Source: Phymatolithon calcareum (taxonomy: Eukaryota; Rhodophyta; Florideophyceae; Hapalidiales). Taken from it: a stretch of DNA of 64,000 nucleotides. A program made the translations under genes and the position numbers. The notes beneath the pieces are model-generated. The model ran no database searches and was not told where the DNA came from. It saw nothing but the letters and a program-made list of their open reading frames with translations. This document shows positions 19,844-31,504 of this stretch, one piece after another. The stretch is taken from assembly GCA_977006965.1 (NCBI GenBank), contig OZ345367.1, forward strand, positions 2,728,001 through 2,792,000, given 5' to 3'. Each line of letters begins with the position of its first letter. The first letter of the stretch is position 1.

Positions 19844-21070
19844 ATGCGAAGGCAAGAAAGGGCGGAGAAATGCAGTACATCTGTATTCGGCAACAGATTT
19901 GATGCGCACACCATCAAACAAAGTGGTTTCCCACGCAAGGTGGAGCTGTACTCCCATGCAATCGAAGAGAATGTATGCGGAGATGCAATTTACAAGATTG
20001 CTTTAGGCACAATGCGAAACAGCATCCCTTCCTCGTACGTTGGCCTTCTATGGTCGAAGTGTGGACGAGTGCGGGCAGGTAAATGCATTGAATAACCTGT
20101 TATTACTGCTTCAAATAGGCAGAGATGATGTATGGATAGATCAACGTTGGGCCTCGTATCTGTGGAGACGTGCTGTCGAGGGTGGTCATCATAGCGCAAT
20201 GTTCAACATGCACTCATGTTGCAGTATGGCGGAGTAGATGTTACGAGAGATGTACCGCGTGCCGTGCAACTGTACACAAGAGCCATTGAAGAGGGGGCCA
20301 TTGTGGGTGCGTTGGTGAAATTTTCGCACCCACTACGAGACAGTGCGGGCGCACCAGCAGATCCTCACCGTTCCGTTGAGATGTACACGCGTGCCATTGA
20401 CGAGGGATTCGTGAATTTCATGACATGGTGGAATTGCTGCAAGACGGAGGGCACGGAGTGCCGGCAGATCCGGTTCGCGCTGCAGCGTTGCGTACACGCG
20501 CCGCTGAAGAGGAGTACAGATACTATGATCAAGCTAGGTAGCCTGTTTCAATATGCCAGGGAGGTCGGTGTTCCTGACCTGCATCAAGCCAAAAAGTTGT
20601 ACTCCAGTGCAATCATCTAATGTAAAGTGGAAAGTGTCGTTGATAGCATGGGATATTGTCTAAATGGAGATGTGCCTCTTCTGCGCATTAGTGCATTGAT
20701 GAGGCTGATAGGGTTGCTTGAAAGCTGCGGTATGAATTTTGCATCCGTGTGTAGTGTAATTTTTCACCTGCGCTATTGAAGAAAGAGAAGACCTTGACGA
20801 CAAGCTATTCCTGGGATATTTGCTACATTACGCAACAAAGATGTACAAGCTAATCCTTGTCGCACCTGGGAGCTGTTCAACCTCTTGACTGAAAATCACG
20901 GAAATCCGAATTTTGTGCTCGGCGTGAGAAACATTTATTACGAGATGGATCAGCAAGAATTGCAGCAGGCGCATCTCGAGCCTTGGATATTTACACCCGT
21001 GTGATGGAAGAGGGTGTTGCTTTGTCCGCCATTGTGGCAATGCTTCACTTATCGATGTTGCTATCACCTA
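19844..21070 (+). pseudogene. Sel1-like repeat gene, frame-shifted remnant
   Basis: Sel1 units appear in three plus-strand phases: KVELYSHAIEENVCGDAIY (from 19844), SYLWRRAVEGGHHSAMFN (from 20040), AVQLYTRAIEEGAIVGALV and SVEMYTRAIDEGFVNFM and AKKLYSSAII (from 20216), and MDIYTRVMEEGVALSAIVAM (near 20983). Several frameshifts and the TAA near 20618 show it is not translatable as one protein. Sel1 repeats are alpha-helical scaffolds often involved in ER-associated degradation or signalling. Here only homology to the family can be claimed. Confidence 0.75.
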
Positions 21071-22375
21071 CAGTGGGGAAAAGACTGTGCTTTGGACTTC
21101 AAACGGCACAGGAAGGGCTAAGCTTAAGGGTGCTGTCGATGGCACACTCTCATGAATTATATTTCCTATCTTGCGTAGGAATTTGGGGGTCATTGCAGTC
21201 GTCTTCGAAAAACTTGCTCCTCCGCTGATATTCATCATGATGGTTTTTTTGCAACTGTTTAGTTGTTTATTTTGAAAGCCCTCATTAACACTCCTAAGAT
21301 ATCATCATTATGGTGTTCCAAGCCGACATCTTCCTCTACTGTCGTCCGATTCCATCGTGATATTCTCCGGAGCCATAACGTACATGTTTGTGTTTCTTAC
21401 ACCGTGCGTTTTTCTTTAAAGGCGATGAAAGCATGAATACTTTTCAACCACTGCCGCATTTCGGGAGTCACAACTTTGACGTTTTCTGCTCCTTCTGTCA
21501 GTCCGTCCTTATTATCATGTTTTTCTCTTCTCCTTCTTGCATTCTGTTTCCCTGTCAACCTCAAGTCTTCGTCAAACTTAACCTACTTCAAGAGCTTTTG
21601 TTTATTGCGGCCAAACACAAACATAATATCACTGTCTGTACTCGTTCTCAACCAAACACCATGTCGTGCAGCTCCCATGCTGTTGCCCTCCACTGTTGAG
21701 ATCGACCATCTCTAGACACCCACCCTTGTGCTCCAATGCACACCAATGGTCAGAATGATCCATCATAGTACAGCTGGAGGACACATTTTTCCCACCGAGG
21801 TGCATATTAGGGTCTGTGCTATGTTTTCGTGGTCATCCTAACGTGCCACAATTTTCAAACGAAAGAGTTAGCATTCGAGTTTCTGAACTTCCATTGTTCA
21901 ACAGTTTGGAAATTCCTACAGGATTCTTATGACACACTCTGAATTTATTCTGTAATTTTCCGAGGCAGTGCCGCTGAGGGAATCCCAGTTAGAACATTTA
22001 GCGTGACATCTACAAGTTTTAGAGAACTTCTGAGCCAGAGAAGCAGATCGGCCTCTGTCAACGCAATTAACACCATGCGAGTAACATCAAATCAAACTTC
22101 AATGGAGGGTAGAGCATAGTTCATGCGGCGCACACAGATTTTCCGTAAAGACGGTCGTTTGTTGTCCACCGCACCGTGAACACTCTTCGAGATCCATCGG
22201 TATTGCAACCACACTAGTCTCTTATGTTTTCATGGAATACCTTGGCCGAGGTCATTTCTCTGCGATTGGACTACTTATGGAGCTGCAAGTAGGAAATCAT
22301 CTTCAAAACGTGGCTCTATACGCCCTTTTAATGATCTTTATCGTACGAGACAGGTCTACCGAAAATATTTAACTG
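21071..22375. other. Sel1 3' flank, retro tail and unknown sequence
   Basis: 21078-21200 (around GGGTGCTGTCGATG and the GGAATTTGGGGGTCATTG run) recurs at about 23600-23720. 21245-21300 is a minus-strand retroelement 3' end (poly-T, GCAACTGTTTAGTTG, then AAAGCCCTCATTAAC) that recurs at 58394-58440. The remaining 1 kb shows no recognisable gene. Confidence 0.5.
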
Positions 22376-22710
22376 CCACTGCGCCACAATAGGCCAAAAT
22401 TGACCATGGCATTCTCATGTGCCCTTTCCAAGCCGACCGTGTACAGCTGTGCTACGCGATGAACGTCAATCACGACATCATCACTACCATCTTCCAGCAC
22501 GTTTCTGAACTTTACCATGGCATGGACAACACCGCCCCCTTCCACCGCATGAGAATACAGTTGCACTACTCGCGGTCGACTTGCCTGTACTCCTTCCACG
22601 CCGGTTTCAACATCTCTCCTAGCTTGTACATTGCATTTACGTATCCGCCTTCATCAATAACACATGTGTACATCTCCACTACAAGAATAATAGTACAGTA
22701 CGTTTTTTAG
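22376..22710 (-). pseudogene. Sel1-like repeat remnant, copy 2
   Basis: Paralogue of 3990-4330, with VVQLYSHAVEGGGVVHAMVK, VAQLYTVGLERAHENAMVNF and, in another phase, VVEMYTCVIDEGGYVNAMY. The phase change between the units shows a frameshift. It is followed by the same downstream block as copy 1. Confidence 0.7.
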
Positions 22711-23590
22711 ATTCAAATATATTTCTAAATAAAATTCAGTGCATCCCAGTCTTACGAATATACGGTAAAAGCTTCTTCAGTTACTGCCTCGCAGCTTGTA
22801 GACCGTGAAAGACAGTACTATACTGTAGTAACTACTTTAAAAAAATATTTCGCTGGGCTCACAAGTCTTGATTTCGCATTGTTGAACGCAAAGTAAAAAC
22901 AATTTATCGACAGAGCAAAGATCTACGTCGCAAAGTTGTGCCAAGTTTGTTTGGCCTCACGGCACGCGTTTTGTAAGCATAGTCGAAATGAACATGTTCG
23001 CTTGTGTGGCTTGTTGTGGTATCATCAGCTGTTTTCACGGTTTTTACCCTAACAATATAAATCCGACTCTTGTGCCAGCTTTCCAATGGCAAATGTAGTT
23101 TACGTTTACCTCCAAAAGTAAACTTTCGGGAACCATATTGAGGCTTTTACAAAAGTGAGATCTATGTTTCTTTGCGGCCTCTCTATGGCACATCTTTTTA
23201 CTACACAAGAGTCTATCGAATCGCTCCCTATTCCAATGTCCTCTGTGTATCTTCCCATGTTTCTGTCTTTCCTCACTATCCACCTCGACATTTAATTGCC
23301 AGAATACGAGGCGAAAAAGAGTGCGCTCGTTGGACTTCTTTCGGATCTCTGGAGGAAATAAAAATTTCCGTAATGAGTTGAAAAACGATATCCTTTAAAC
23401 AGTCAGTAGTCCGGTGCAAGAGAGTTTTTGAAAAGAAGCTTCGACGTTTCCTGACCTCGGCGAAAGAGACGTGCAGGATTTCAAGTGCCATTATTACGCC
23501 TTAAATGGATTGCGGTGTGCGACTCTTGTCACTTCCGCAAAATTAAACTACAGAACCTGATAGTGTACATGATTGAAGATTGAAACCAAC
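22711..23590. repeat. Low-copy duplicated block, copy 2
   Basis: Similar by eye to 4331-5040, with an extra segment near 23100-23280. The minus-strand frame 23276-23491 parallels the frame at 4756-5166. Part of the block (from the GGCGAAAGAGACGTGCAGG run) is present again at 24447, so this block is itself partly duplicated. Confidence 0.7.
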
Positions 23591-24446
23591 TTTGTGAAGG
23601 ACGCTGTTCTTTGAATCTCAAAAGGCACAGGAATTGCAAAGCTCAAGGGTGCTGTCGATGTGATACTCTCATAGATTATTTCTCTTGTGTTGTACAGGAA
23701 TTTGGGAGTCATTGTCTTCCTCCTCGTCCGTCACACTGTGTTTCGAACCAGCTTCTTCCCGTTCATATCTTGCAAGGCAAGAACAATAGGAGTTGGAGCG
23801 CAATTTTGCCTCCCGTCGCGTAGCATGCCACATTTACAATAAACTGCAATACATCGACTATACGAACGGGAAATTTGAAACAAACGACGCTGTCGTAACT
23901 GATAAACAGCATAAAATATATTTGCGGATATGCAGTTCGAAAATTACCTCTAACCTGACTAATATTAAGTACGATTAAATTATGACTAAAATTAAATTAA
24001 ATTTAAAATTAAAGTTAAGGTACTGTGCGAGCAAACGAGCCAACAATTTACTAAAATAAAATACATTAAATCTAATAGAACTAAAGTTATGGTACTGCGC
24101 GAGCCTGCGAGACCACAATACAGAGATGAGGAGGGGGATATTTCCGTAACTCAGCCATCCGGGAATGTGATTGCCAGAGAAATCGCCCTTCTGGACATCT
24201 GATTGGCACGTTAAGGGGATTAAAATTTAAAGATTTTTTAAAACAACGTATCTCCTCAATGTTTCCTTAAAAGTTCATTTTGTCAGTTTTTCCCATATAC
24301 CTTTCACGCATTCTGCAGGATGACGTCGTTTTGTAGAATGCATAATTTTAAAATTCACGGACAGACGTTTGTAAGTCTGTCCGTGATGCCCAAGCCAATA
24401 GCAACGTCCTCAGTATACAGTATAGATGTGCGGTATTTTTAAGAAA
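23591..24446. other. AT-rich interval with two copies of the GCGAG motif
   Basis: Contains the Sel1 3'-flank copy (to about 23720), an AT-rich run of TTAAATTAAA type near 23960-24060, and two copies of the AAAGTTAtGGTACTG-GCGAG motif at 24010-24047 and 24081-24118. About 80 bases after the second copy lies CTGATTGG, a CCAAT-box-like sequence also seen after the motif at 27.2 kb. No gene is seen. Confidence 0.5.
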
Positions 24447-24960
24447 GCTTCATCGTGTCCGTACCTCGTCGAACGGGACGTGGAGGATCTCAAATGCCAT
24501 TATTACGCGATAAATTGGTTGCGGCGTGCGACTGTTGTCATTTCTGCACAATAAAACTACAAAACATGATAGTGTACAATGGATACACGCCGTGCGAAGC
24601 TTCATATCCTCTGATTAGTACAGTCATGACATCGAGAAGGAAGCAGACAAAGACTTAGAAGCCGAGAGCGAACAGCAATGATGAAGGCTTCGCATATGCA
24701 TCAGAAGATTGAAAAAGATTGTCTAGAAAGACTCTCCAGAAAGAATGGAAAAAAAGACGAAGAAATATATTCAAGGAGAATCCACTCTTCGGCGTCGACA
24801 AAGACCCACTGGGTCATTACCCCAAAATAAAACCAACATGGAAAGATATGTGTCCAGTGGTTCATGGGAAGAATTCCACGGAATCCGTCAGTTCTGGAAA
24901 ACAAAACTTGGGTGGATACTATCGATTCATTCCGGGCAATTTGTTCATTGGGATAAGTGA
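24447..24960. repeat. Low-copy duplicated block, copy 3
   Basis: Matches 4900-5400, including the CTCGTCGAACGGGACGT run, the CTCTGATTAGTACAGTCATGA run and CGGCGTCGACAAAGACCCAC. On the plus strand it reads RYVSSGSWEEFHGIRQFWKT, parallel to TYVPNRSWEEFQGIRHFWKT of copy 1. Neither copy gives a long protein. Confidence 0.7.
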
Positions 24961-26843
24961 CCAGTATAGACTTCTGCTTGATTTCATCCTGCGCCCATTT
25001 TATTTTCGGACGTTGTGAAAAAATAGAATTTTTCAGGTTCTGCTTCTATCGTGGAAGAAACAAGGCGGTTATGTTTCGTAGTCTTTAGCGATGCTCAACC
25101 TTTTACATGCACCTAGTTCAATATTAGCCTCTTTCAAATTTGCCGTTCATCTGGCCTTGACAGCCTTATATGAGCACCAGAGTGATTTTTGCAGACTCGC
25201 GGAAAAACATTTTAAGCTTTCTCTCATTCCGAACGGAATATATCTGCGAACATACGCACGAGATCATGTTGGCAGCACCACACTGAATGGTCTTCCGAAA
25301 GCACCCTTTTTGCCGTACAATCTCACACTTTTGCTGACATCGTCAATACGAAGAGCTAAGCTTGATGTTTCAAAGATCACGATTCTGCGATTGCCCTATG
25401 ATGGCTTATTGACATCACATCAGCTTATGCGTTGCTTTTTGGATACCATTCCTTCCTCCGCTTGTTGCAAAGCTTCGCTAAGGTGCTCTTCGTCTCTGAG
25501 ATGTCCGATATACTTCGATAACTTCTCCAGATCTTCTTCTCTTCCTTTGTATTCTTCTGCGAGCTCAATGTACTTCTTCCGTGTTACCAGGGTTAATTCG
25601 AACCTTTCACCATGGTGCACTCTACTACTACTCCAACAACGCAGAAGATATAGCAGCATGCAACGTGAGGTGGGCGATACTACAGGCCTGGCGGATTGCA
25701 TGCAGTTTGCCTTTTGGCCACGGTACAGACCAGGCGAATTCCCTTAATATTCCCCTCCACAGCACTTTTCGCAGAACTTTCCGTACAGCATGTGCGCGTA
25801 ATTATGGGATGAAGAGTCTCCACTGCTTGTACAACAAGTACGACATCCATTGTGGTGGAAATATAGTTGGCGGAAGAAACAGAGTGACACCCGCACGCTT
25901 CATAGATCGGATCTTAGCGACGTTATCAACTGCGGAGCGGAGATTGACATATTTTCTTTTCCCTAGCCTCTGTCCCTACCTGCAGTCTTGCTCTCGCACT
26001 CCCCACAGTAATCGCGACAACCTTAATCACCGGCGTGGGCTTCGCGCAAGTTGGACAGAGACGGTTTTTAACATCCAGTGGCAGAATAACACGAGCAACA
26101 ATGCTTTTCCATATACCGGTCGGGGCCGGACAGCGTAGAGAGAGCGGGATTGAGGTGGGCTTGTTCTCATGGCGAATGGAACTATTCCCTCTTAAGTTTC
26201 ACCTTCACACGTGGGTGCGTCCGTATTTTCGCCATCTCTCCTTTTCACGGAGTTATTCGGTACCGGTGCCACCGTACTGCGTGGAGCGCCATTTTTTGCG
26301 CCGTTCTCAGCAGATGTGGCATCGGAATTGTGGGGAGGGTGAGATTTTGATGCCTTGCATTGGTATTTTGTCCGATTGGGGACGGAATATTGTGCTGAAG
26401 CCGGAATACAATCAGGCTCTACCCCGGTTATGGGAGATATCTGCTGATTTATTTTGAAAGCTCCTAATCCTCAATTTGAATAACATTGAAGCTTCTCGCT
26501 GTCTTCGACCTCCACCTCTCTCATAGGCTCCTAATATCTTTTCCATTGGAATTTCTCTTCCTGTGAGCCTCGAGTAAGTCTTTTGCATTAGTGCTTTGTT
26601 TCTTGGTCCATCTTCAACGACCGGAGTGTGCTTTGAAGCACAAAAAGCTCAAGCACAGCACCAGTCGAGAAGTACTTCGCACGAACTGATTTTCTCGACA
26701 AAGGAGCTCTGTTGAAAAGCAGTCTCAGACATCTCAACCGTGCAGCTCTGTCCCTTATAACACTCCTGGAAGTTCAATCGGCTTGTCAATCAGGATTTTA
26801 ACAGTCCGTCCCTACTCTCAGAAATTCTATATTATTTTCGTCT
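24961..26843. other. Mixed decayed sequence including a LINE fragment
   Basis: 25430-25640 encodes on the minus strand RKKYIELAEEYKGREEDLEK and SEALQQAEEGMVSKKQ, the same post-RT tail as the LINE pieces in repeat A and, more distantly, at 37.5 kb. A LINE-like tail (minus, AGCTTTCAAAATAAAT) ends near 26440-26460. From 25.9 to 26.45 kb there is a GC-richer plus-strand frame of unknown nature (VIATTLITGVGFAQVGQRR in one phase). No intact gene. Confidence 0.5.
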
Positions 26844-27630
26844 CCTCTATGCGTTGCTTTCTTGATACCATTCCTTCCTCCGCTTGTTGCAAAGCTTCGT
26901 TAAGGTGCTCTTCGCCTCTGAGATGTCCGATATCTTTCGATACCTACTCCAGATCTTCTTCCGTTCCTTGGTATTCCTCTGCGAACTCAAGGTACTTCTT
27001 CCGTGTAACCAGGCTTAAGGCAAACCTTTCGGCATGGTGCACTCTACTATTACGAAGTACAATCATTTTCGATTGTAAAAAGCTACCAACTAATTACAAA
27101 AAACTTTTATTTTGAAAAGTAGAGAATAAATAAACAACCAATGATTTGTCTTTACTTAAACTAAAGTTATTGTACCGTGCGTGCGAGCGAGCCCACCAAT
27201 TACGTAGCGAAGCGAAGAGGAACTAGCATAGTCTGCTCCTGATTGGTTGTTATCGGCGCTTGATTATTGATTATGATTCGGGCACTTCTCACCACCTCAT
27301 TGGGCACTGGACCCTCATCTGGGCAATCCACGCGAGGACCAAAAAAACCCCTGAGGCTCCGACTCTTAGACTCGACCGCTTTTTGCCTTCCTTCTGCAAA
27401 TCAATAGAGGCCTTCTTCGTTCTCCATCTGTTGTATGTGTTTCTTGATAAATAGTAAGAACTCATCTAGCGCCTCATCTGCTTCCAGTCATTTTTCTCCT
27501 TCGCCGTCGTACCCTGCCAGTGTGTGCCCTTTCTCGACTTGGAAAAAACTCCATATAGTCTGTAAAATTCTGCAAGACTGGTCGCCGAAGATACCTTCGT
27601 GTGTACGGAGGGTTGGTGCAGGTCCATTTC
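26844..27630. repeat. Repeat A, left copy (787 bp)
   Basis: By visual comparison it is identical to 32043-32829. It contains a minus-strand LINE tail fragment (26853-27060), one copy of the GCGAG motif (27162-27200), and unannotated sequence. It ends CCATTTC, where DIRS copy 2 begins. Confidence 0.9.
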
Positions 27631-28170
27631 GTCTTGTGTCAACGCGTTACATGGATGAAAAGCTATACCCAAAAGTAGGGAACATGCTGACCGTCCCCGT
27701 GCTCAAAGAGGAGTCATCCGGATATGCATACACCACATATGCGAGCACGATACCAAACTAAGTAACACGATTACAAAAATGTGAGACTAACTCCAATATT
27801 GGGAGCAGAAGGGTCTGATCGTGAATTACATGGCAAAGGCGCAGAGATTTCGTGGCAGCGGTGCAAAGAGCCACTATTTGATGGAGCCAGTTTGGCTCTG
27901 GCCTCAACGGTACTTATGCGCCCATGCACATCTCTCCGGCCAGAATTCTGGGCAAGTTCATCCTTTACTCCACCAGCGGAGCAAAGGTGTTACGCTCATT
28001 TCCGAGTGGGAACGAATCAAGCCAATGGCAAACAATCCGAACAATGCTTTCCAAGCTTCCACCATCCGCCCTGCTGAGGCGGAGGATTATGGGAAAGTTG
28101 TTAACCACTTGTTGGCTAGCAGGCATGCTGGCCGCTCTCAAATTTGGCCTCGAAGCGAGCTGGTCCAGCC
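27631..28170 (+). repeat. Repeat B, left copy (DIRS 5' region)
   Basis: A 540-bp stretch starting GTCTTGTGTCAACGCG and ending GGTCCAGCC inside the gag ORF. It equals 31505-32044 except for one difference seen (CCAGCGG here, CCAGTGG there). Confidence 0.92.
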
Positions 28171-28474
28171 CCACGAGCCAAGTAATTTCAGGCCCGATAC
28201 CAACTTGTATCGGGACACCCTTAAGATGCGGGCCAGCAAAGAAATTCTGGCTATGCGCACTTCTCACTTCCAGGCAATTCTTACCAAGGGACCCGCCATG
28301 GCTCGGCAGCTCGCCGACCTCGTGGAAGCCAAAGTTGAAGCCAAGCACTCCCAAGTACAGTCTGACTCCTATGCTCCGGTCTACCAAGAGCTCTCTGCTA
28401 AATACGTCATCGAATCTGCTAAAACAATTGCACGCGACCACAACTCAGCCCCCAACAAGGGGGCGGGCGAGTAA
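27830..28474 (+). CDS. DIRS gag-like ORF1, copy 2 (internally deleted)
   Basis: The first ATG in this frame is 27830; homology to copy 1 begins only at the ATG at 28025 (MANNPNNAF), which is the likelier start. Conserved blocks are EDYGKVVNHLLASRHAGRS, IWPRSELVQP, LYRDT and ASKEILAMRT. Compared with copy 1, about 50 residues are missing between LYRDT and ASKEILAMRT, without loss of frame. The stop overlaps the RT start as TAATG. A gag-like function is inferred from position only. Confidence 0.75.
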   Translation: MAKAQRFRGSGAKSHYLMEPVWLWPQRYLCAHAHLSGQNSGQVHPLLHQRSKGVTLISEWERIKPMANNPNNAFQASTIRPAEAEDYGKVVNHLLASRHAGRSQIWPRSELVQPHEPSNFRPDTNLYRDTLKMRASKEILAMRTSHFQAILTKGPAMARQLADLVEAKVEAKHSQVQSDSYAPVYQELSAKYVIESAKTIARDHNSAPNKGAGE

Positions 28475-30504
28475 TGTCACCCAAAGCGCCTTCTCGCCCA
28501 TTAACTTGGGGGAAAGCCCACTGCGCCAACACTCAACGACACGCAGAGAATTGGGCTTCCGTAGGGGCCTCAGCGTTCATAATTCGATGTGTGATGTTTG
28601 GCGTCTGGGACCCACCATCCAAACCCTTCACCGCGGGGAGGGTGTTGCCTACAATTCCACAGACCGCGGAAGACATCCGATTTGGACAGGAAGAGCTGGA
28701 AGATGGATGTATACGTGGTACTTACCAGATTATCTCAAAGGAGTATGCCTATTCAGAGGTGGGGAAGGGGAGCTATATTTCTTCGGCGTTCGTGGATTGG
28801 ACCAAACCCAAGGGAAGATTCATAATCAATTTGAAGCTCCAGTCCACACACTGGGAGAAGCGCTCTGTCACAATGCAATCTCTCAGTTCCTTTGGGTCGA
28901 GCCTCCGCCAAGGGGATCACCTCTTGTCCTTCGACTGGAAGGATGGATATCGGCATTTTCGTTTACACCCACGTATGTGGAATTAGTTCATATTCCAGTA
29001 CAATGGATCATATTATCGTTGTATCGCTTTGCCCTTCGGATGGACAAGGTCTCCGTTTTGGTTTTGCCATATTTTGGCCCCTCTCACCCGATATATGCGA
29101 TCCACTCTCCATTGCCGCGTCCTACAATGGATAGACGACTATTTGGTGGCACCGGGAGATGGAGACAGTGCGAGCACTCCTGCCGACTGTCTAAGAATCT
29201 CAAGGCTGTTGGACGGGCTATTCCCTACCCTTGGGCTCCAAAGGCATCAGAAGAAGGGGGTTTGGGGATCAGGTACTACGAGACTAGAGCACCTCGGCAT
29301 CATAATAGATACAGTCAAGTTCCGGTATTTTGTCACCCCAGAAAAGCTCGAAACACTTCACGGAAAGGCCATGAAACTACTTCGAACTTCTGCCAAGTCT
29401 CGGCGCTGGGTGCGAGAGTCATTGGTGAGGACCTTCACTGGAACGGCAATTTCACAACTCATTCCGATTCCACTCGCTCGGTTCTTTACGAGGGCCCTGT
29501 ACGACGATCTATCAATCGCGCAACCGCGACGGGGACGATTCCCAGAACAATGTGTACGACTAAGCAATGCGGGCATAAGGGACTTAAAAGCCTGGAGCTC
29601 GCTCACTGCAGGGGATGGAAGGCTTATATACGGAGGAAGAGAATCGTGGAACCTCCACACAGACGCCGCAGATGTTGGATACGGCGGCACCCTCGGTGCC
29701 GACATGCGCCCGGGATCTCCTGGAGACGTCAGCGTTCAGACTGTCTGGTCGCCCCTCCTTCGACTGAAGTCGATCACCTTCAGGGAGCTTGTAGCTGTAA
29801 GGTTGACTATGGAGAAGGAGCTCGTCCGGGCGAAACTCGATGGCTATCATGGTCGACTGCTGCTACACGTAGGCAACATGGCAGTGTTCCACATCGTGAA
29901 CAATATGGTGTCAGCAAAGCCCGAACTGATGCAAGAGCTTCGAAAGCTTCACACTCTTTTGGAAGAGATGAAAATTACCATAAGAGCGGCATGGATTCCA
30001 TCAGGGTTGAACAAGCATGCGGATCGCCTGAGCCGGGTATGGAATCCTCGGGACCTGGAAGCAACACCTTCGCTAATCGCCTCATTAACTTCCTCTCTGA
30101 AACTACAGACAGTACGCAGATACTGGCCACTGAAAGACGCACCATTAGCCCGAGCCAAGGTACTACACGCGCAAATGCAAGAACATTGGGGGGATGGGAT
30201 GGGCAGGCTTTGGAATCCACCACCGGGATTGATACAGCTAACGTTGTTGAAGATAGAGAACGAGAACGCCCACGGCGTTCTCATAGTGCCCCACTGGACC
30301 GGAGCGCCTTGGTACAATCAATTTCGGAGAATCTCGGTCGCTTCCCGAGTGCTCCTCCCGGGCCAAGGCAAACTCTTCGCCTCAAGATTCGTCAACCCGG
30401 CGTGGGCTCTCGAGGTGGCAGCAGTAGGTCGGACGCACAACGTGCCGCCCGAAATGCTATCGCGGTTCGCCTCCCATCCACTTCTGGAGGGCGTGCAAGC
30501 CTGA
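28474..30504 (+). pseudogene. DIRS reverse transcriptase / RNase H, copy 2 with one nonsense codon
   Basis: The frame is interrupted once, by TAG at 28984-28986, where copy 1 has Trp (MWNWFIF); it continues in the same phase to 30504. RT landmarks are GDHLLSFDWKDGYRHFRLHP, LPFGWTRSPFWFCHIL and WIDDYLVAPGDG. RNase H has WNLHTDAADVGYGGTLG and FRELVAVRLT, but the third block reads LLHVGNMAVFHIVNN, with Gly where a catalytic Asp (DN) is expected. Its last 460 bases overlap the recombinase ORF in another phase. Activity would need readthrough and probably RNase H in trans. Confidence 0.9.
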
Positions 30505-31475
30505 GACTGGCAGACAGCATTTTCAGTTCTACAACTGGAACATCGAAGAGCAGTCAATGGAAGAAATTTCTTCGTTTCTACGATCAAGAAGGACATCCTG
30601 TACTCCCCACAACCAACGAAGTCATGCTGGCGTACGTCGGATTTCTTTTTGAGGAGGATAGCGTTCATTCCTCCTCTTTAGAGCACTATATCTCGGCCAT
30701 TCGGACGAGACACCTAAGGGAAGGGTATGATGATCCATGCAGTGGACAGCATATGCGCGACTTGATCCGTGCTTTCAAACGAGAAGACGATGCGCGCGGT
30801 GCCCTCACCGATGTCCGCGCGGCGATTCCGGCGAGTGTCATTGCACGAATCCGCGTCTACGGTCTAGAGCAACCTATGGGTTCTATTCGACAGAGAAATG
30901 CAGTCCTTATTGAGTTCCAATATCTGTTTTCCTGGAGAGAATCCTCTGGGCGATCCGTTCAGATTCAGGATATCGACCTCGAGTCATTCAGTTTCGAAGA
31001 CGGCCGGTACCGGAGAATCGCTGCTAGACCAAGAATTCTCAAGGGGAGACCAGTCCGAGGGACCGCGCCCTCACAGCTGACGTGTCACCATTCATCCGAC
31101 GAAGACCCACTTGCTCTGCAAGCGCTATACCATTCCACTAGAGCAGCACTCTCTCCTGGAGAGCTCTACTGGAGCCATGGGGGCGATGCTCCGACAGCTC
31201 AGATTGTCACAAGAGCTCTTCAGGCAATATTGTCCGAGCTCAATATCATCCCGCCGCCCTTCTCATTTTATGCTTCACACAGCTTACGAAGTGGGAGCGT
31301 GACTGCACTAGTTCTTCTCGGGGTTCCTATACCCGTTATCGTCCGCCGAGGTCATTGGGCGGACGAGCGATTGGTTACAAATGTTTATTTTGACGGACGG
31401 TTAATTCTATCCTTGGAAATGGAGCAGTACTTCTGGTCGCTTCAACCAAGATCTAAGCTCCCGCCCCCGCAATAG
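30039..31475 (+). CDS. DIRS tyrosine recombinase, copy 2
   Basis: From the ATG at 30039 the frame gives 478 residues and overlaps the end of RT/RNase H. The C-terminal catalytic region reads SHSLRSGSVTALVLLGVP (H-x-x-R), VIVRRGHWADERLV (G-H-W) and NVYFDGR (candidate nucleophilic Tyr). The first catalytic Arg is probably within FSWRESSGRS. The enzyme joins circular element DNA to a genomic target. The frame has no stop and actually stays open back to 27924, so the start is uncertain. No split of the catalytic residues is seen, so it may be functional. Confidence 0.88.
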   Translation: MESSGPGSNTFANRLINFLSETTDSTQILATERRTISPSQGTTRANARTLGGWDGQALESTTGIDTANVVEDRERERPRRSHSAPLDRSALVQSISENLGRFPSAPPGPRQTLRLKIRQPGVGSRGGSSRSDAQRAARNAIAVRLPSTSGGRASLRLADSIFSSTTGTSKSSQWKKFLRFYDQEGHPVLPTTNEVMLAYVGFLFEEDSVHSSSLEHYISAIRTRHLREGYDDPCSGQHMRDLIRAFKREDDARGALTDVRAAIPASVIARIRVYGLEQPMGSIRQRNAVLIEFQYLFSWRESSGRSVQIQDIDLESFSFEDGRYRRIAARPRILKGRPVRGTAPSQLTCHHSSDEDPLALQALYHSTRAALSPGELYWSHGGDAPTAQIVTRALQAILSELNIIPPPFSFYASHSLRSGSVTALVLLGVPIPVIVRRGHWADERLVTNVYFDGRLILSLEMEQYFWSLQPRSKLPPPQ

Positions 31476-31504
31476 ACTACGCAAAAGCTTCGCTTCGGGA
31501 TTTC

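Larger units (their letters stand above)
27631..31499 (+). mobile_element. DIRS-like tyrosine-recombinase retrotransposon, copy 2
   Basis: Gene order is gag-like, RT/RNase H, tyrosine recombinase, all on the plus strand. The first 540 bp (repeat B) are repeated after the element at 31505-32044, and the whole is flanked by repeat A on both sides. The left junction (A to B), the element-end junction (C to B) and the far right end of A all carry ATTTC. No short TSD is present, as expected for this class. Defects: one nonsense codon in RT, a deletion in gag, and a Gly in place of the third RNase H Asp. Confidence 0.92.

Noticed and set aside
25091-25747. 218-codon plus-strand frame
   Set aside because: Its second half is antisense to a recognisable LINE tail (25430-25640), so the frame is a chance one.
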